A stretch of DNA of 64,000 bases from Owenia fusiformis (Eukaryota > Annelida > Polychaeta > Sabellida > Oweniidae), in assembly GCA_903813345.2 (NCBI GenBank), contig CAIIXF020000010.1:7371169-7435168 (forward strand), written 5' to 3'. Every line of letters starts with the position of its first letter. Position 1 is the first letter of the stretch. Shown one piece after another: positions 35,683 through 46,600 of this stretch. Under the pieces are notes generated by a model that was given only the letters and a program-made list of their open reading frames with translations, was not told the DNA's origin and searched no databases. Both the position numbers and the translations under genes were made by a program.

Positions 35683-36447
35683 GTACTTCTGGCCAGCCAA
35701 GTATCACTGAATCAAATACGACAGACTCACGACCAACTCTCAAAATATGCTACCAAAAACTTTCAAATCCCGCCTCTGGAAGATTCCAACACTCAAAATT
35801 CGCCTCCAGATCACGATGAGAAGATCAACTTTGAGGTACGGGAGCCTAAAAACGAACATAGAAGTGAAGACAGTGATATTAAACATGATTTTATCGGCCC
35901 AGTGGATGGACAGATTCGTAAGAAAAGAACTACTTCGGGGTGTCCCGATCCGACCCGCGATACTTTACATTCAATCCTTGGTCAGTCATTCAATCCCAGC
36001 ATTATGGTCGATAGAAGGAGCGACCTTCCAACGGGAACACTGCCCCCCACGGAATACCGCCCTTACTCGAATAATCCAAAGAGGTCCTCAAGGAAAAATC
36101 TTCTGCTCGACTTGGCCCATAATTTAGGACGTTCAAAACGCTCCCGTCGGGGTCAAACAGACCCATTCTCGGCAGCTCTTCCATTGCCATGGGAGTGCGA
36201 GTCTTTGGAAGTCTGGCGAGATTTGGGAACTGATTATTACCCACGTTATATTCGAGAATATGAATGTATGTCCAATCAAAACTGTTGGTATGGACATTAT
36301 AAATGTAAGCCTAAGTACTACAAGGCGAAGGTGTTACGTCGCAACACGGAAAGATGTGCCCCAGATATGTCTCTTCCAGCTGAAATAAGGAACAATTGGT
36401 TGCTCAGGGATATCGGTATCGCCATCTATTGTGAATGCGGCAGATGA
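35683..36447 (+). CDS. Trunk/PTTH-like cystine-knot ligand precursor, main exon (5' exon missing)
   Basis: The exon starts after tcattacag at 35682 and ends in TGA, giving 254 residues in frame. It begins VLLASQ, which looks like the end of a signal peptide, so the Met exon lies upstream and was not found. Two basic cleavage sites are present, RKKR (residues 79-82) and RSKRSRR (150-156). Between them is SGCPDPTRDTLHSILGQSFN, resembling the conserved pro-region block of Trunk. The last 98 residues hold seven Cys and the family hallmarks WRDLGTDYYPRYIREYEC, CWYGHYKCKP, KAKVLRR, SLPAEIRNNW and a terminal CEC. In insects Trunk and PTTH activate the receptor tyrosine kinase Torso. The role here is unknown but should be as a secreted, processed ligand. 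Noggin is a more distant alternative. A polyadenylation signal follows closely. Confidence 0.85.
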   Translation, partial: VLLASQVSLNQIRQTHDQLSKYATKNFQIPPLEDSNTQNSPPDHDEKINFEVREPKNEHRSEDSDIKHDFIGPVDGQIRKKRTTSGCPDPTRDTLHSILGQSFNPSIMVDRRSDLPTGTLPPTEYRPYSNNPKRSSRKNLLLDLAHNLGRSKRSRRGQTDPFSAALPLPWECESLEVWRDLGTDYYPRYIREYECMSNQNCWYGHYKCKPKYYKAKVLRRNTERCAPDMSLPAEIRNNWLLRDIGIAIYCECGR

Positions 36448-36493
36448 ACACGTTACCATGCTTTAACGCTTATACATTCTATAAGGGTGGACC

Positions 36494-36499
36494 AATAAA
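36494..36499 (+). promoter_or_regulatory. Polyadenylation signal of the Trunk-like gene
   Basis: AATAAA 47 bases after the stop codon, giving a very short 3' UTR. Confidence 0.5.
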
Positions 36500-36609
36500 A
36501 CTCTTGAAACCACATGTTTTTCCTGTTTAATTTCAACATACATAGTATATATAGCCACAATTTCGGTGGGGGGGGGGCGTATTTCTGTTATACCGGTTCT
36601 TAAAAGGTA

Positions 36610-37000
36610 ACGCATAACGTTTAAAGTCCCCGTCTAAAGTTTGAAAATATTTTTTTATCATTCATTTACTATTTGTCAGGACTTAAAAAGTAATTTTAGA
36701 GATTTTTGAACAAAAAAAAATTTTTATAAAAAAGTTGTGAGCATTTCATTTCTCAAATATTCAAATTTCCCGCAATTTTTCAAAAAAAGTTGAAATTTCT
36801 TAATCATCAAATATTTCTTAATGCATTTCAAAAAAGATTATCTTTTTAACACCAATGCAAAGATTGAACAAAGGACACACCATTTCAATAATAAAATGCC
36901 ATATTTAATGGGCCACTTCAATGTTTTAGCATATCAAAACTATTTTGAAACATTAGTGATGTCACTAAGGTACCAAAAACTTTTTGAAAAAAATTGAAAT
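36610..37000. repeat. Dispersed repeat, related to 42130-42350
   Basis: Shared strings in the same order and orientation include aaagtttgaaaatat, tttatcat, atttacta, ttaaaa and a following aaaaagttg..catttct. The sequence is AT-rich with many A and T runs. A 9-base G run sits nearby at about 36569. Confidence 0.5.
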
Positions 37001-37399
37001 TTTTTTTCGATGTCAATCTTTTCTAAATATATATGACTTTCACAAAAAAACAATGTTGATTGTGTAACCAGATTAAAAGTAAGAATAAATTATGTTTTAG
37101 ATATCATTGTACCATTGGTTTCTATGAGAACTAAAATTTTGAAATGCATTTTTCTCAGAACCATTTTCATGCACTGATAAGTTCATTTCTCGCTTATTTA
37201 TGAACCGATTTTCTTAATTTTTTCGGCAAAAAACATGGGAGGATGAATGCTATGCATTGGTATGAATTGTGGCTAATTAGAAGATATGAGTGACCTCTAA
37301 AAGTTGGTTTTAAATAAATTCACAAATTTTGGAACAAAAAGTCTATCAAAAACCACATTTTGAAATTTAAAAAAAAAGTTTCACATATCACACTTTGAT

Positions 37400-39050
37400 A
37401 ACATTGGGTAAAACTACAATATAAGCCAAAGTGGTTTAAACTTTATATGGGGCCTTTAAGCTAACCGTACACCAATTTGGACATGATCGGACATCAAGAG
37501 ATATATGTGAAATATTTTCAGCGGACATGAGCGGACAAGTCCGGACATTTCCATCAAATATCAACGGACACTGTTGCTGTTGTTCGCCGGGCGTTGTCCA
37601 TTGTTGTCGGGTTTTGTCCTTTTATGTCCGATAAAAATGAACGCGTTAATTCTTTTCAACGAACATTACCGGACAAATCAAGACAAGTTACAACATATGC
37701 CCATTTTCTGACAAAATGGCACTGTACTCCGGCCAGCATCGGAAAACAGGACACTATCGGACAAAACAGGACAACGCCGTTTTCTTTGTCAGTGGACCGG
37801 GCTAACTGTAAGAGTCGCCGGTAATAGACCGTCAACGGTTGTCATATCGTGAACCATTCAGACAACCGCAGTTATACTGTAAACATACTGACATTCGGTC
37901 TTACCTAATCTCAGCTGCAGTAAGAATCTTAAATGGCGGAGACTCAGATATGTTTAAAGTGGCCCCCTTTAAAAAAAATGCGGGACGTCCATCCTTTCAA
38001 TTGCTTATTTAGAAGTATATTTGCAAGTCTGATTGGTGGTATTTGTCGACAAGTGCATACATTTAAGAAAAAAGATATGGCGAAGAAGACATTAGGCCAA
38101 ACGTTGCACTTATAGCTCGGGAAAGGTAAAATGATTTCCAAATTTCTTCTATGGTCTTTATTGAACCTTTAAGAAATGGACCTCTCGGGAACCTCTATCT
38201 TAACAACATCTTGCTTCATCAAGCTTCGGACCTATCCTCATATAGAACCTTTAGAAAGTAGTGATTGAGCGTGGGAACCGACGATGTCTTAAGAAATCGA
38301 ACGCTCGTTTTGGTGTTGCTCGTGTGTATGTATGTATAAAAGGCGCAATCCCGCAATATACAGTTGAGGTCAACGTGTCTGTTTATTTTGCAATAGTACA
38401 GATCGCCTCGTATTTATATAAGGTAATCTCCCGGGTAATCTTTAACGTTTTACCTTTTTATTAGTGAAGTTTCAGGATCTTTTAAGGGAACAATTGGCAT
38501 TTTGATTTCCTATCAAGATTACGATGATATAAATGGGATACCCCGCCTCTATTGCTATGGTTGTGCCTTCAACTAACTTGAGAAAAGTACTGCATTTTCT
38601 GAAAAAGTAGGTCACAAAATCAAATCAAATCGAGGTCAACATGACCAAGAGATGAAAATTTGTGATGGAACTATGATCAAGGTAAACGCTTTTCAATAAC
38701 TGCTCTTTCAAAGAAAGGAGGTATCGCGAAATCCCATTGAAACCAATGCAACGTGAAATTGAATAATCAACAATTTCAAGTTAAAATTTTTTGTCTTTAG
38801 CATTTATATTTCAAGATGTACAATTTTCAACCAGAGATTTAGCACGAAAATACAATGTAGATAAATGCTTGACTTGGTAATTTTGGTATTATAATTTTGG
38901 TCCATCATTTTGCCTAGCAACCACCTAGCATTAGCAACGGCATAAACATCAAATGATTGTAGAGCATTTGTAATTTTACGGTGCGCATGTCAAGCTGCGC
39001 GCGTACTAGGCGCGCAGTTTGAAACCCTGACAAACTGCGCGCATATTTCA
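37400..39050. other. No established gene; ggaca-rich block
   Basis: Around 37480-37790 there are about a dozen direct and inverted copies of ggaca/tgtcc (for example cggacatgagcggacaagtc), which suggests a degenerate inverted-repeat element. The rest is AT-rich without supported exons. At 38988-39046 is a small GC-rich inverted repeat around ctgcgcgc. Confidence 0.4.
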
Positions 39051-39052
39051 AA

Positions 39053-39106
39053 ATGGAAGACGGAGAGGACACGACTCCCAAAAGACCTAAAATACCAAAA
39101 TACAAG
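39053..39106 (+). CDS. Weak candidate first coding exon
   Basis: ATG opens a frame reading MEDGEDTTPKRPKIPKYK and is followed at once by a good donor (AAG/gttagt). The acidic start and the KRPKIPKYK stretch look like a nuclear protein N-terminus. No second exon could be identified downstream, and it sits beside a GC-rich inverted repeat. It may be a true first exon with distant partners or a chance open frame. Confidence 0.2.
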
Positions 39107-39244
39107 GTTAGTCTCGCTAGTCTCGCTCTTCAGACAGTGCCATTTTGTGAAGATGAACATTATAGTATGTTGTTCCCGATGTAAACCTAGTTTTCTCAAG
39201 TTAAACTAGTCAAACAGATGTCATGGTGATGAATGGATTCTTCA

Positions 39245-39375
39245 CATTGGATTTGATGACCCTTGCAAAAAAATCATTGAAAATGTGTTCTTCTAGTGAT
39301 TTTGTTCCTTTTAGATGATTTTAAAGAAAAAATTGCAATGTGTGAAAAGAACTTAAGACCAAAACTCAATGCATT
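39245..39375. repeat. Dispersed repeat, second copy at 58925-59090
   Basis: Both copies run cccttgcaaaaa, atc(a)ttgaaaat..tgt, tgatttt, ttgcaatgtgtgaaaag, then aactcaatgcatt, in the same orientation. No coding potential is seen. Confidence 0.6.
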
Positions 39376-39503
39376 GTAGCTGCTTCATTCCACTCAGAAA
39401 CAAACTACCCACCTCGCGCGCAGGTTGACATAAGCATCGTGATCATAGAGTATTAGAAACAAGGTAACGATCAATATTTTATGAATTTCAATTTTATTGG
39501 CAT

Positions 39504-39593
39504 CATACCCTTTGCATTCGTTTGACTTTACTTCTTAAAAGAGAGCTTCGTCTTCAGTTTCTGTAGTTTAACTAGACTCTGCACGCAGGGTAT
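39504..39593. mobile_element. Short dispersed element with inverted ends (copy 2)
   Basis: It matches 19682-19764 over most of its length (taccctttgcattcg ... cttaaaagagagcttcgtct ... gcagggta) with small differences near the right end. Confidence 0.6.
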
Positions 39594-40419
39594 TGGCATC
39601 ACGTTCCAACTATCATAACTTTGCGTCTTTGCGCCAATCACCTTGGTTTTTACGCCAAAAAGTGTCTTGTATCTGTGGCTTAAGCCAAAAAGTAACGGAA
39701 AATGTGCAAAAAGTACTGCTGAAAAAAATCAAATGGGGGTCGGATTGACACAGATATGGGAGTTAATCGAATCGAATCGAATCATGCAAAGCCAGATGCC
39801 CATACCTTTTTCAGATTTCAGACGAGACCATACCCTCTGCCCTCAGTAGGGACAAGTATGACGACATCCGTGCCAATATAGATTTTAGATTTAGATTCAT
39901 GTGACGTCGTCATGAACAAGGTAACATACGACGGAAAAGCATTAAATTGTTGCATGTCATACACCTACAACGAGTTAGTCCTGGTTATTACCCGATATTA
40001 TTTAGCAATACAAAAAATGATATTCTTTTGGCATACGAAAGCTAAAACGTTCGTTCCTAAATGAAAAGGGCTCACATAATAACAGGATAAGGCCAGGATA
40101 ATTGATTCTGATCTAAAATAACAGATCTCTAAATATGTCCATGGTCTGGTATGATTTGAGATTTTGTTTCATTGTCTAAAATTACAATTCAACGATTTAT
40201 TCTCTGTTTGAACTGCCTACGCCAATGATCAATTTGTGATCGTGATCATACGGTTGCGGTTGATAAACATTGTAATGATAAAATGTTATAAAATTCAATG
40301 AAAATTCAATAAAATCAGAATGAAATATAACCTAAAATCAAAATTAAGTGCGCATGTGAAACATTTGTGTAAAATAGTCCTAAAATAGCATAATGTTGCA
40401 GTAATTTCATAATTTGTAA
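39594..40419. other. No gene seen
   Basis: AT-rich sequence between a short dispersed element and a minisatellite. No exon is supported. Confidence 0.4.
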
Positions 40420-41570
40420 TATTAAGACTTATATTACTCAGTTACATCTGTATGCGTCACACTTGTGTTATAATTCATAACCTGAACAAGACTGCAACGC
40501 TCACTTAAATTATTCTGTCATTCCTGAGTTATAATTTATAATCTGTACAAGATCGTCACACTCACTTGTGTTATTCTGTCACACTTGTGTTATAATTCAT
40601 AATCTGAACAAGACTGCAACCTTCACTTCTATTATTCTGTCATTCCTGGGTTATAATTCATAATCTGAACAAGACTGCAACCCTCACTTCTATTATTCTG
40701 TCATTCCTGGGTTATTATTCATAATCTGAACAAGACTGTAACCGTCACTTCTATTATTCTGTCATTCCTGTCCTGGGTTATAATTTATAATCTGTACAAG
40801 ACAGTCACTTTCACTTGTTGTATTCTGTCACACTTGTGTTATAATTCATAATCTGAACAAGACTACAACGCTCACTTATATTATTCTGTCATTCCTAAGT
40901 AGTAATTTATAATCTGTACAAGACCATCACACTCACTTGTATTATTCTGTCACACTTGTGTTATAATTCATAATCTGAACAAGACTACAACGCTCACTTA
41001 TATTATTCTGTCATTCCTGAGTAATAATTTATAATCTGTACAAGACCGTCACACTCACTTGTATTATTCTGTCACACTTGTGTTATAATTCATAATCTGA
41101 ACAAGACTGCAATGCTCACTTCTATTATTCTGTCACACTTGGGTCATAATTCATAATCTGAACAAGACTGCAACCCTCACTTCTATTATTCTGTCATTCC
41201 TGGGTTATAATTCATAATCTGTACAAGACAGTCACATTCACTTGTTGTATTCTGTCACACTTGTGTTATAATTCATAATCTGAACAAGACTGCATGACAG
41301 TTCAAAATCTAAACAACACTGCCACACTCCGGTGTATTATTCTGTCACAGTGTTATAATTCATAATCTCATACCTACACGATTACACTAACTTGCCAAAT
41401 CATGTCACATTTGTGTTATTCTGTCAGAATTGTGTCACAAATTATGATCTGAACTACACTGTCATACTCACTTGTATAATTCTGTCATATTTGTCACACT
41501 TGTGTAAGATATTGTGATCTGAACTAGTCACACTCACTTGTATTATTCTGTCACACTTGTGTTATAAAGC
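40420..41570. repeat. Minisatellite, about 60-bp unit in alternating two-type arrangement
   Basis: About 18 copies of a unit of the form ttctgtcacacttgtgttat, aattcataatctgaacaaga, ctgcaacgctcacttctatta. Two variants alternate in most of the array: one with cacacttgtg/gaacaagactgcaac, the other with cattcctg(a/g)g/gtacaagac(c/a)gtcac. This gives a higher-order unit of about 120 bases. The right end (41290-41560) is more diverged. Confidence 0.85.
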
Positions 41571-41599
41571 CATATGTTGCAATTGAATTGTGATAGAAA

Positions 41600-42000
41600 G
41601 TGACCTAATAATTGTAAGTGCCAAAGGGAAAGGACCAAGAAGAAAAAGAAAATATCTAAGTGTACACCCTCCAGTAAGGAAAAACAAACCCCAACTATCC
41701 CAAACCATAATCCAATGTGAAGAGAAACAAAGTCTAATACTCCTCCCCTGCCAATCAAGTTCCATTATCACAATCCAGTGTCCCAACACCAATTAACATT
41801 TCTTTCAGAAGCCATTACAATATAAGTTAAAGAATTAATTTAAATTCATAAGGAATACCCATAAGATCAAAAATAGTTGTAGATACTAGTATTCATACAA
41901 GATAGGGCATTCAGTTTCAAATGATGTGGGATAGACATAATCCAGTATCAAAGTCCACATTAGGATATCAAACGGTCAACATCCATCTGCAAAGCAGACG
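41600..42000. repeat. Dispersed repeat, second copy at 46800-47195
   Basis: The two copies share, in order and orientation, gccaaaggga, atatcccaaaccat, gaagagaaacaa.gtctaa, atcacaatccag, aacaccaa, catttc, cattacaata, cataa.atcaaaaatagttg, caaatgatgtgggata and ggtcaacatcc. The second copy lies in intron 3 of the chitinase-like gene. Divergence is moderate and no open frame is kept. Confidence 0.7.
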
Positions 42001-43440
42001 TCATAATCCATAAAACACAATACTTTGTGACAATGATTTCCTGAATAGTGAGAGAAGAAGATGGGGGTGTTATATGATGGTTTGGGAAAGTGATCGGTCT
42101 ACTTGAAACCACAATGATTAATTCTGCTCAGTACTTAAAGGCCCCATGCAAAGTTTGAAAATATATTTTTATCATTTATTTACTATTGTTCATGACTTTA
42201 AAAGTTTTTTTAGAAAAGTTATTTTCGAAAACATTTTAGAAAAGTTGTCAACTTTTTATTTCTCATATATTCTTTCCCTCCATTTTTCAAATAAAAGTTG
42301 AAACCTTTACAGTGCACAATACACTATCTTCTTAACACCATTGTTAACCTCTTGACTACCTGGAATGATCCTGAAACCCAGAGTGACAAGAAAATCTGTC
42401 ACAAAACTTTTCACTAAAATTGCTCTTGTTTGAATTTTCATCCAATATACACAAAAATTGTTTTAAAATGTGTAGAAATGATTTTTGAACCAGCTTACAA
42501 TATTTTTTACAGTTACCACAAATAGAATCTGGATCTCTCAAAAAGGTTCATTACTGATGGTATTTTAGGAAAGAGTACCCGTGAAAAATACCACTAGCTA
42601 AATCTAAAGCCACAAAATGAAAGAGTACAATTATATTTTTGATGATCTTACACAAGGTCATGCCTAGATGGAAATTTATATCTCTAAAATACAAAATCAT
42701 TGGTGCTATATATATATATTTACACTACTGTTTCAGACATTGGACATTCTATCTTTACAATCTAAACAATAAAGAAAGGATATCATCATTATTGAAAAAG
42801 CAAAAGTGTTGCAATTCTAATCACCCTGTATATAACACTCATATATTGTTCACATGGAGGTATGCCAAGTATTAAAATAGAACTCATGGCATTTTAGCGT
42901 TAACTGAGTACTCATTTCAGTAAATATTAGTACTAATTGAGCACTTATGACATGAGTACTAATTTATTGCATTTTTAGTACTAAATGAGTACTCATATGA
43001 TGAGTAATACAATAGCACTAATTTCATTGATTTTTCAATTTAATCAATTTGATACTCATGCATATGCAAAGTGCTCAGTTAGCACTAAATTAGCACTTGT
43101 GGCATGAGTGCTCATGAGCAGAGTGCTAAATTACTACTAATTTTGTAAAAATTGAGTAGTCCGCACATCTCCCTGTGTATGTAATCCTAAAAACTAAAAC
43201 CCCTCAGTTAAAGACTGCAACAAAAGCGTGTAATTTATCAGAAACAAAGAATTGAGTATTGTGCTTAAATCCTTAATTCAGGAGCTATTTAACATTTCTG
43301 AAGCATTCACACATTATTATTATTAAATACATTGTATTTCAAAAGCATATGCATTTAAATATCGATATATTTCTAAAATTTCTACACATATTCTTGTTTA
43401 ACAAGTATCGCTGTTATTACATCATTGGTTCAGCTAAAGT
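42001..43440. other. No gene; includes a block of overlapping short repeats
   Basis: A relative of the dispersed repeat at 36.6 kb lies at 42130-42350. At 42885-43160 there are many direct and inverted copies of agtact, gagtactcat, tagcact and gagcactta, forming a self-complementary low-complexity patch. It ends before the 3' UTR of the chitinase-like gene. Confidence 0.5.
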
Positions 43441-43452
43441 AACCACATAATA

Positions 43453-43458
43453 TTTATT
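43453..43458 (-). promoter_or_regulatory. Possible polyadenylation signal of the chitinase-like receptor gene
   Basis: AATAAA on the minus strand, about 190 bases after the stop codon at 43647. Confidence 0.35.
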
Positions 43459-43539
43459 CTGTATTTTACATCCCCTCAATTCCTTGATATACACGTAACA
43501 GAAATGAAAGTGTCTGTCTGAATAATTATTGAGTGACCC

Positions 43540-43680
43540 TCTTATTTCTGAAGACCATGTCTTCATATTTCTGAAGTGTTCACACATGTTCTTCATGTTT
43601 TTGAAGTATTCACAAATATTCTTCACAGTTCTGTATGTACAACTATTTATATTTCTGAAGTATTCACATATTCAGGATAA
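43540..43680 (-). repeat. Repeats of the last codons running into the 3' UTR
   Basis: The end of the coding region (tgtgaatacttcagaaatat, coding VNTSEI) is repeated with changes at least twice more in the following 110 bases (gaatacttcaaaaacatgaa and gaacacttcagaaatatgaa). Confidence 0.6.
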
Positions 43681-46600
43681 ATCTCTAGCTGGTGTTTATG
43701 AGGTCTATTAGCATGAAGAATCTGAGAATATACCACCGAGTTCTGAGCTTTCAATTTATTCACTTCATCAACCTCTTTCAAGGTGTCCTTTTTATCAACT
43801 TTTGGAAAATTAACTTCAACATATTTTAATGATTTTGGAACGTCATACTTATTTTCCATCACAGTTGAAATCGTGGCATAGGAGCTGTCACTCATATCAC
43901 TTTGTATTGAGTGAACCCTTGCTCTGGGTTCAGGCTTTGGCTTTTTCTTTTCTTTGGTCATATATAGTTGACTGCAACAGCAACTGACCCAGAGTTTGTA
44001 TTTTATACTATTGTACAGTCGCCTCATACAACCTTGTGTATCATCCAGTGATTCCTGACATCCTTTCCTCAGCGCCATTCTATTGGATTTCTTCCTGCAT
44101 ATGATTGCCCACACAACCACAAATACTATAAGGCACACACAACACAGAACAATACGCATGATTAACACCTCTATGCGCTTTTCAGATTTGATATCATCAT
44201 CCACGTCGTTATACCAATTTGGCATGTACATATTTCCATTGAGTACCTCATTGACTCGACGTAGTAATGGGTAACGTGTGTCGCAAACTGCATTAAAGTC
44301 ATCAAAATCTAAACTCCAAACCATCACACCTGCTAGTTTCATTTCTTTAGCATACTGTGTCTAAAAGAAAACATGAACATATACTACCTTAATTGAATAT
44401 ACACAAAACATGCATCCTTCAACATGCTTGGTCCAATAGACACAAAGAGGTTAAAACACATGCTCCAACTGGTTCAATATGTTTAACTTGTACAATCACA
44501 ATGTGTCAGATTAAATTATCACAATGTGCTCCTCTTAAATGATCAAATCGGCCAAACTTGTGTTTTGCTTAGTTTGCAAGCTAGGTCAAGTGAGCAAGAC
44601 ACAAAAGTTCAATACATCAATTTAAGGACTCTCACCTTTATTCCAATACTATCTTGATCCTCATAGCCTATCCATTGCTTTTGATTAACATTGTGAAGGT
44701 ATGGCGTCTTCTGATTTTCTTGCCAATGTCTTGTCCATCCCTTGTCAAAGTTGGGACAAATCTATAAATCATTTTTAATATGGGTCAGTTTATTGTTGGG
44801 GGATAGACCAATCTAGATGAGCATGCTCCCTTTTGGCTATGATATCAATTTAACAGTTTTGGGGCAAAAATAGAGTTAACATATTTTAATATTATCTTAT
44901 ATCAAATGCTGCTTTCAGCATAACACAGCCATTAATAAATAATCAATCATTTGTTAAGATGGTTTAAACATAGCAGGTGCGTGAAAAGGTGATAAGAAAA
45001 TGACTAAACACGACTTTCATAATATGGAGGTTATATATAATGATTTATTGATGAAGGTGGTTTGTGCAAATTACAGTGTACTATAGACTGATGAGGGGAA
45101 GAGTTTACCTCATAATAAGAAAGAGTGCCGGCTGTGTTGGTGTATTTCCCTGGCAATCCTGAGGCGCAGCTCCTATCTCCAACATTTACCTCTGCAGAGC
45201 TACAAATTGCAAAACTTCGTCCATAAAATGGCAGTCCCAGGTTTAGTTTCTCTCTTGGAGCACCCCTGCGTATCCAGTCCTTTACTGCCCAGTCCTGAAG
45301 AGTATAAGAAAATCACAAATCACAAATCAATGATCCAGACCCTCGAAACAGACTTTACTGTCCCCTAGAGATGGCTTCACCTTATCAAGAAGGCCTAAGC
45401 TCAGAGGTAGATTTAGAAATTAAGCCCAAAAACTGAGGACAAATCATGGAGCATACATTAATCATTCAATTGATTTAATTTTGCATAAATTTTGAAGAGA
45501 AAAAGACAATACAATCTGGGTAATTTCCAATATCAACTAACCTGAGAAAACTCATCATCTGCACTGGTACCATATAAAGGACTATGGAGTCCAAGCTTTC
45601 CATCCCATGGTCCATGAAGGTCATATGTCATCAAGCTGATGAAATCAAGGTAACTGCAAATTCATAAAGATATCTCAACTATGACATCTATCTCCTCAAA
45701 TGAATCTATATATGTCTGAAGGTAATATTTACCATCTACTCTAGCCTTGATTAAATTGGCAGATATAAGACATCCGAGAAATATCAGAATACCCTGTCAT
45801 TTAGGATTTTCAAAGGCACAAATCATAAGGGCAATGCAATATTTAAGATCTAATACATCTTGATACATAGTTCTACTACAAAAACTTTGTAAAAAAATAT
45901 GTTAGTTTCTTACTGAGATATTTTCTCTACTTCATAAGCAGTGTATGACACAAGTCTTCCAACCCCTACTGCAGCTGTCAACATAAGCTTGCTATCTGCA
46001 GAATTTATTGAGCCTTCAACGTCAAATGCGTATCGAAATTCCTGTAATTACAGATAAAACTTCAATCAGGCATTTATGATTTATTAATGGCATATTCTTT
46101 ATTTTGGTCAAAATATGTTTTCAGTACATAATTAACCTGAATTGAGATGACATAAAATTCTAAACAAAGCCAAACATAATATGTAATTATTACATCTAAA
46201 ATAGGCGTTAATGTTGTTTTACTGTATCATATTACAAAAAAATAGTTTGTACTCAGAGATATAATTGCCAGTGATGTTTGCATTTGACAATAAGCAAATG
46301 AGAGTTAGTAGGTCAAGTAATTAAACACAGAAAGCCAAGAGACTGTTACTGAAGAACAAAGGCAAAAAAGCAAGTAAACAGGAAAACTGAATGGGACCAA
46401 GAGATTGATTATAAAAAAAGGCAAAATATGAAAGTTAAGGAAACAAGACACTGATTGTGAAAAGCAAAGCCAAAAAAATAAAATCAAGTAAACACAGAAA
46501 ACTGAATCAGGATTAAAATAAAAATTCATAAAAACCAAAGCAAAAGCAAAAAAAGCAAGTCAAGGAAACAAGGAGAAACAAAGGCCGGCAAGAAAGTTCA

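Noticed and set aside
35637-35819. ATG giving MFLCITATLIKTVIT as a signal peptide for the Trunk-like gene
   Set aside because: It is in a different frame from the ligand. The in-frame reading starts after the acceptor at 35682.
35747-36127. Alternative frame of 126 codons over the Trunk-like exon, and a minus-strand frame at 36002-36244
   Set aside because: They overlap the frame with the cystine-knot motifs and have no family match.
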